A stretch of 7,162 bases of DNA from contig DAIDHU010000532.1 of the NCBI GenBank assembly GCA_027451915.1, positions 1 through 7,162 on the forward strand. The letters are read 5' to 3'. Of this stretch, positions 6,101-7,162 are shown one piece after another (positions within the stretch are counted from its first letter, which is position 1; each line of letters opens with the position of its first letter). Both the position numbers and the translations under genes were made by a program. This DNA comes from Thiomonas sp. (GTDB lineage Bacteria > Pseudomonadota > Gammaproteobacteria > Burkholderiales > Burkholderiaceae_C). The notes under the pieces are model-generated. The model was not told the origin of the DNA. It did no database searches and saw only the letters and a list, made by a program, of their open reading frames with translations.

Positions 6101-7162
6101 CGAATCGGGGTCGGTCTCGATGGCGCGCACCGCGTCGCGCCAGGTGCGCGACATCGCGTCCGTGCCGTCGCGCCGGACCTGCAGCGGCAGCGGCTCGAGG
6201 GTTTCGCGGGCATGGCCGGCGGCCGCCACGACCCGCAGGCGCCCCTGTTCGTCGGGCTGGCCGATCCACGCCGCGGCGAACAGGCCGCCTTCGAGCAGGC
6301 GCGTGCACGCGGTTTCCAGCAGCTCGCTCTCGCTGCGCGACGCGATCAGCACGTCGATCTGCGAGAACACCGTGCGCATCAGCTCGCCCTGGCGCTCGTG
6401 GGCCCGCAATGCGTCCTGTTGCGCGGCCACCAGGTCGACGCGCTCCAGTCCGCGCCCGATGTATTCGCCCATGTCGCCCAGCAGGTTGGCGAACTCCGGG
6501 TCGAAGTCCAGTGCCTCGTCCCAGTACAGCGACAGCACCGCGTCGAGCCGGCCGTGACGCCGGATGGGCAGCGCGGCGCAGGCGTGCAGCGCATGGGCTT
6601 CGGCATGCGCGCTCCAGGGCCGTCCGGCGCGCGCGAGATCATCGTGGAACTGCGCGCTGGCGCTGCGCCACACCGCGCCGAACGGGCCCGCCGCGTCGGC
6701 CGGGGCACCGAGCTCGCCGCGCGTGCCGCGCAGGTAATCGGTGACTCCGGCGCTGGCGAGGACCTGCTCGCGCTGCGCGGCGTCGGCGCGCCCGATCCAG
6801 GCCAGGCGAACTCCGCACAGGTCCACCGCGGCCTGGCAGATGCCCTGCAGCAGGTCGTCCTCGTTCGCAGCGGCGGCGATCAATTCGTGGGTCCTGGCGC
6901 GAAACGACTGCATGCGCGACAGGCGCTGCAGCGTTCGCAGCGCCTGCGCGCTCGCACGTTGCAGCCGGCGCGCGCGGCGCTCGCTCGCGGCGAGCAGCCC
7001 GGCGCCGAGCACGAGCGCCAACGCGAGCAACGCGACGTAGGGCAGCAGTGCGCGACCCCACGCGACGAGCAGGGTGCGTTGCGGCACGGCCGCGATGATC
7101 ACATAGGGCAGGCCGTCCACGCGCACCCAGGCCCCCAGCGAGCGCTGGTCGCGGTCCCCCAG
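3080..7162 (-). CDS. Large multi-sensor GGDEF/EAL c-di-GMP enzyme with globin-like and CZB domains, 5'-truncated by the window edge
   Basis: Membrane-anchored, probably bifunctional c-di-GMP synthase/phosphodiesterase. The frame is open to the window edge, so the GTG at 7126 is probably not the start and an N-terminal, likely periplasmic, sensor is missing. Counting that GTG as residue 1: TM helix 24-46; GAF domains about 76-232 and 248-408; GGDEF about 420-590 with LDLDDFKPVND (461-471), GGDEF (503-507) and I-site RESD (494-497), five residues before it; a helical sensor-globin-like domain about 605-760 with candidate proximal heme His690 in GRVHAMIGV; a GAF-like domain about 772-922; EAL about 932-1180 with E965 (an EVL variant), N1021, E1053, D1084-D1085, K1105, E1142 and Q1162, so hydrolysis looks possible; and a CZB zinc-binding domain about 1208-1325 with H1218, C1247 in CLLGRW, H1275 and H1279. 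The gene ends inside the convergent marR gene (86-bp overlap). No promoter is visible. GGDEF, EAL and TM are near certain; the globin and third GAF are motif-based. Confidence 0.93.
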   Translation of the reverse strand: MGDRDQRSLGAWVRVDGLPYVIIAAVPQRTLLVAWGRALLPYVALLALALVLGAGLLAASERRARRLQRASAQALRTLQRLSRMQSFRARTHELIAAAANEDDLLQGICQAAVDLCGVRLAWIGRADAAQREQVLASAGVTDYLRGTRGELGAPADAAGPFGAVWRSASAQFHDDLARAGRPWSAHAEAHALHACAALPIRRHGRLDAVLSLYWDEALDFDPEFANLLGDMGEYIGRGLERVDLVAAQQDALRAHERQGELMRTVFSQIDVLIASRSESELLETACTRLLEGGLFAAAWIGQPDEQGRLRVVAAAGHARETLEPLPLQVRRDGTDAMSRTWRDAVRAIETDPDSVLIQPWQAYALAGCTQEAMTLPLRRSGRLWAMLVLVANDSADLDAIVQDTLVRTAELISQALTEIDLKQMLQARESEQAHLARHDALTGLANRLALEQHLPHAMARARRGGHQLAIGVLDLDDFKPVNDTYGHAAGDRLLQQLGTRLQAQLRESDLLARLGGDEFVLVLDELDAAHPRQVLATVLARLHRAVEEPFELGPGVLAEVGMSMGLALYPEHGEEPDTLLRQADGALYATKAAKARRQRWWLLSGEQVDDAQEDELDPYGEAAAELLDKVQAELVAVDEEFVESYWRQLAPDSANARILAMLTAPEVQGLKQHQQRHLRRLLQPRLQRHEQELAALRLGRVHAMIGVDSAAAMDTLSQYGAALQRATQRLPLRLDARVRLQTLLQQRLSLDLHAMQRGALEVQHQRQAHLAVLETQLDAWEQSGQLPRRVVAHLGALPGICGVACGRPDADNRYVLEFGFGEAQAYLQALRDAGLDLDFRRGALERAGATQRAWTSGAISTDANELAVREFADIARPFGVRSVAAIPLLDRHGHVHQVITLLGRHPGQFEAPAMRMWLESAQHHLGPAFQRALGGPAQQPIAATRRSRLHDLLYGGGLRLHVQPLVNLVTGQADEVEVLARLQDGDKVLMPGAFLEAFGNHELRILFRKGLELTLHWLRTWDAQGLHLGASLNLPPSVLMDPECPQWIAQALEHSRVDATRLHLELLESHEDQFDSERRDQAIASLSSLGVRLIMDDLGSGYSSLRRMRSLPFHTVKIDQHIVQQAQDEPVKTIAFVGALVRMAQGLNMQVTMEGLETPDLVEMALALGVERGQGYALARPMPAEHFANWARKWHWELDAGSPDTALGRQALLYSRDIAPLDWQRIIISHQQYRDALVRGLSGEGTPLQWRVVCRDDACLLGRWMRRHADTMWPSTRPVFLRAQQLHTEFHRQAGELLREAEESSRPERALAELAAGALDRTSDRLVRALHQLSWSIGAAGEGDEISEPAGQAPKARLQA

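Overview
The window comes from a very GC-rich proteobacterium. GC bias at third codon positions, close similarity of the transporter to proteobacterial EmrB, and heavy use of c-di-GMP enzymes suggest Betaproteobacteria/Burkholderiales, perhaps a Thiomonas-like organism. The taxon is inference, since there is no rRNA or other marker gene.

Layout: (1) bases 1-894, plus strand: the 3' part of a gene for a soluble GGDEF diguanylate cyclase, whose start lies before the window. (2) 929-2539, minus strand: a 14-TM EmrB-type drug exporter, convergent with the first gene across a 34-bp gap. (3) 2540-2643: a short divergent control region, with an inverted repeat (ATATC-N4-GATAT) over the exporter start codon. 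(4) 2644-3165, plus strand: a MarR-family regulator, divergent from the exporter and probably its local repressor. (5) 3080-7162, minus strand: the 3' part (1,360 codons visible) of a gene for a very large membrane-anchored c-di-GMP enzyme. Its 3' end overlaps the 3' end of the marR gene by 86 bp, tail to tail.

The large protein is the most interesting item. The order I read is: end of a periplasmic region - TM helix - GAF - GAF - GGDEF (intact GGDEF and RxxD I-site) - sensor-globin-like helical domain with a candidate heme-ligating His - GAF-like - EAL (catalytic residues present) - C-terminal CZB zinc-binding domain with a His/Cys/His/His signature. It would make and degrade c-di-GMP under the control of heme-gas, small-molecule and zinc or redox inputs in one chain. 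Only the GGDEF, EAL and TM assignments are near certain; the globin and CZB calls rest on motif reading.

The two middle genes form a classic self-contained MarR/efflux pair, flanked on both sides by c-di-GMP enzymes. A functional link between efflux and c-di-GMP signalling is possible but not shown by the sequence. No RNA genes, insertion sequences, CRISPR arrays or clear intrinsic terminators were seen, and no gene-free stretch exceeds 104 bp.
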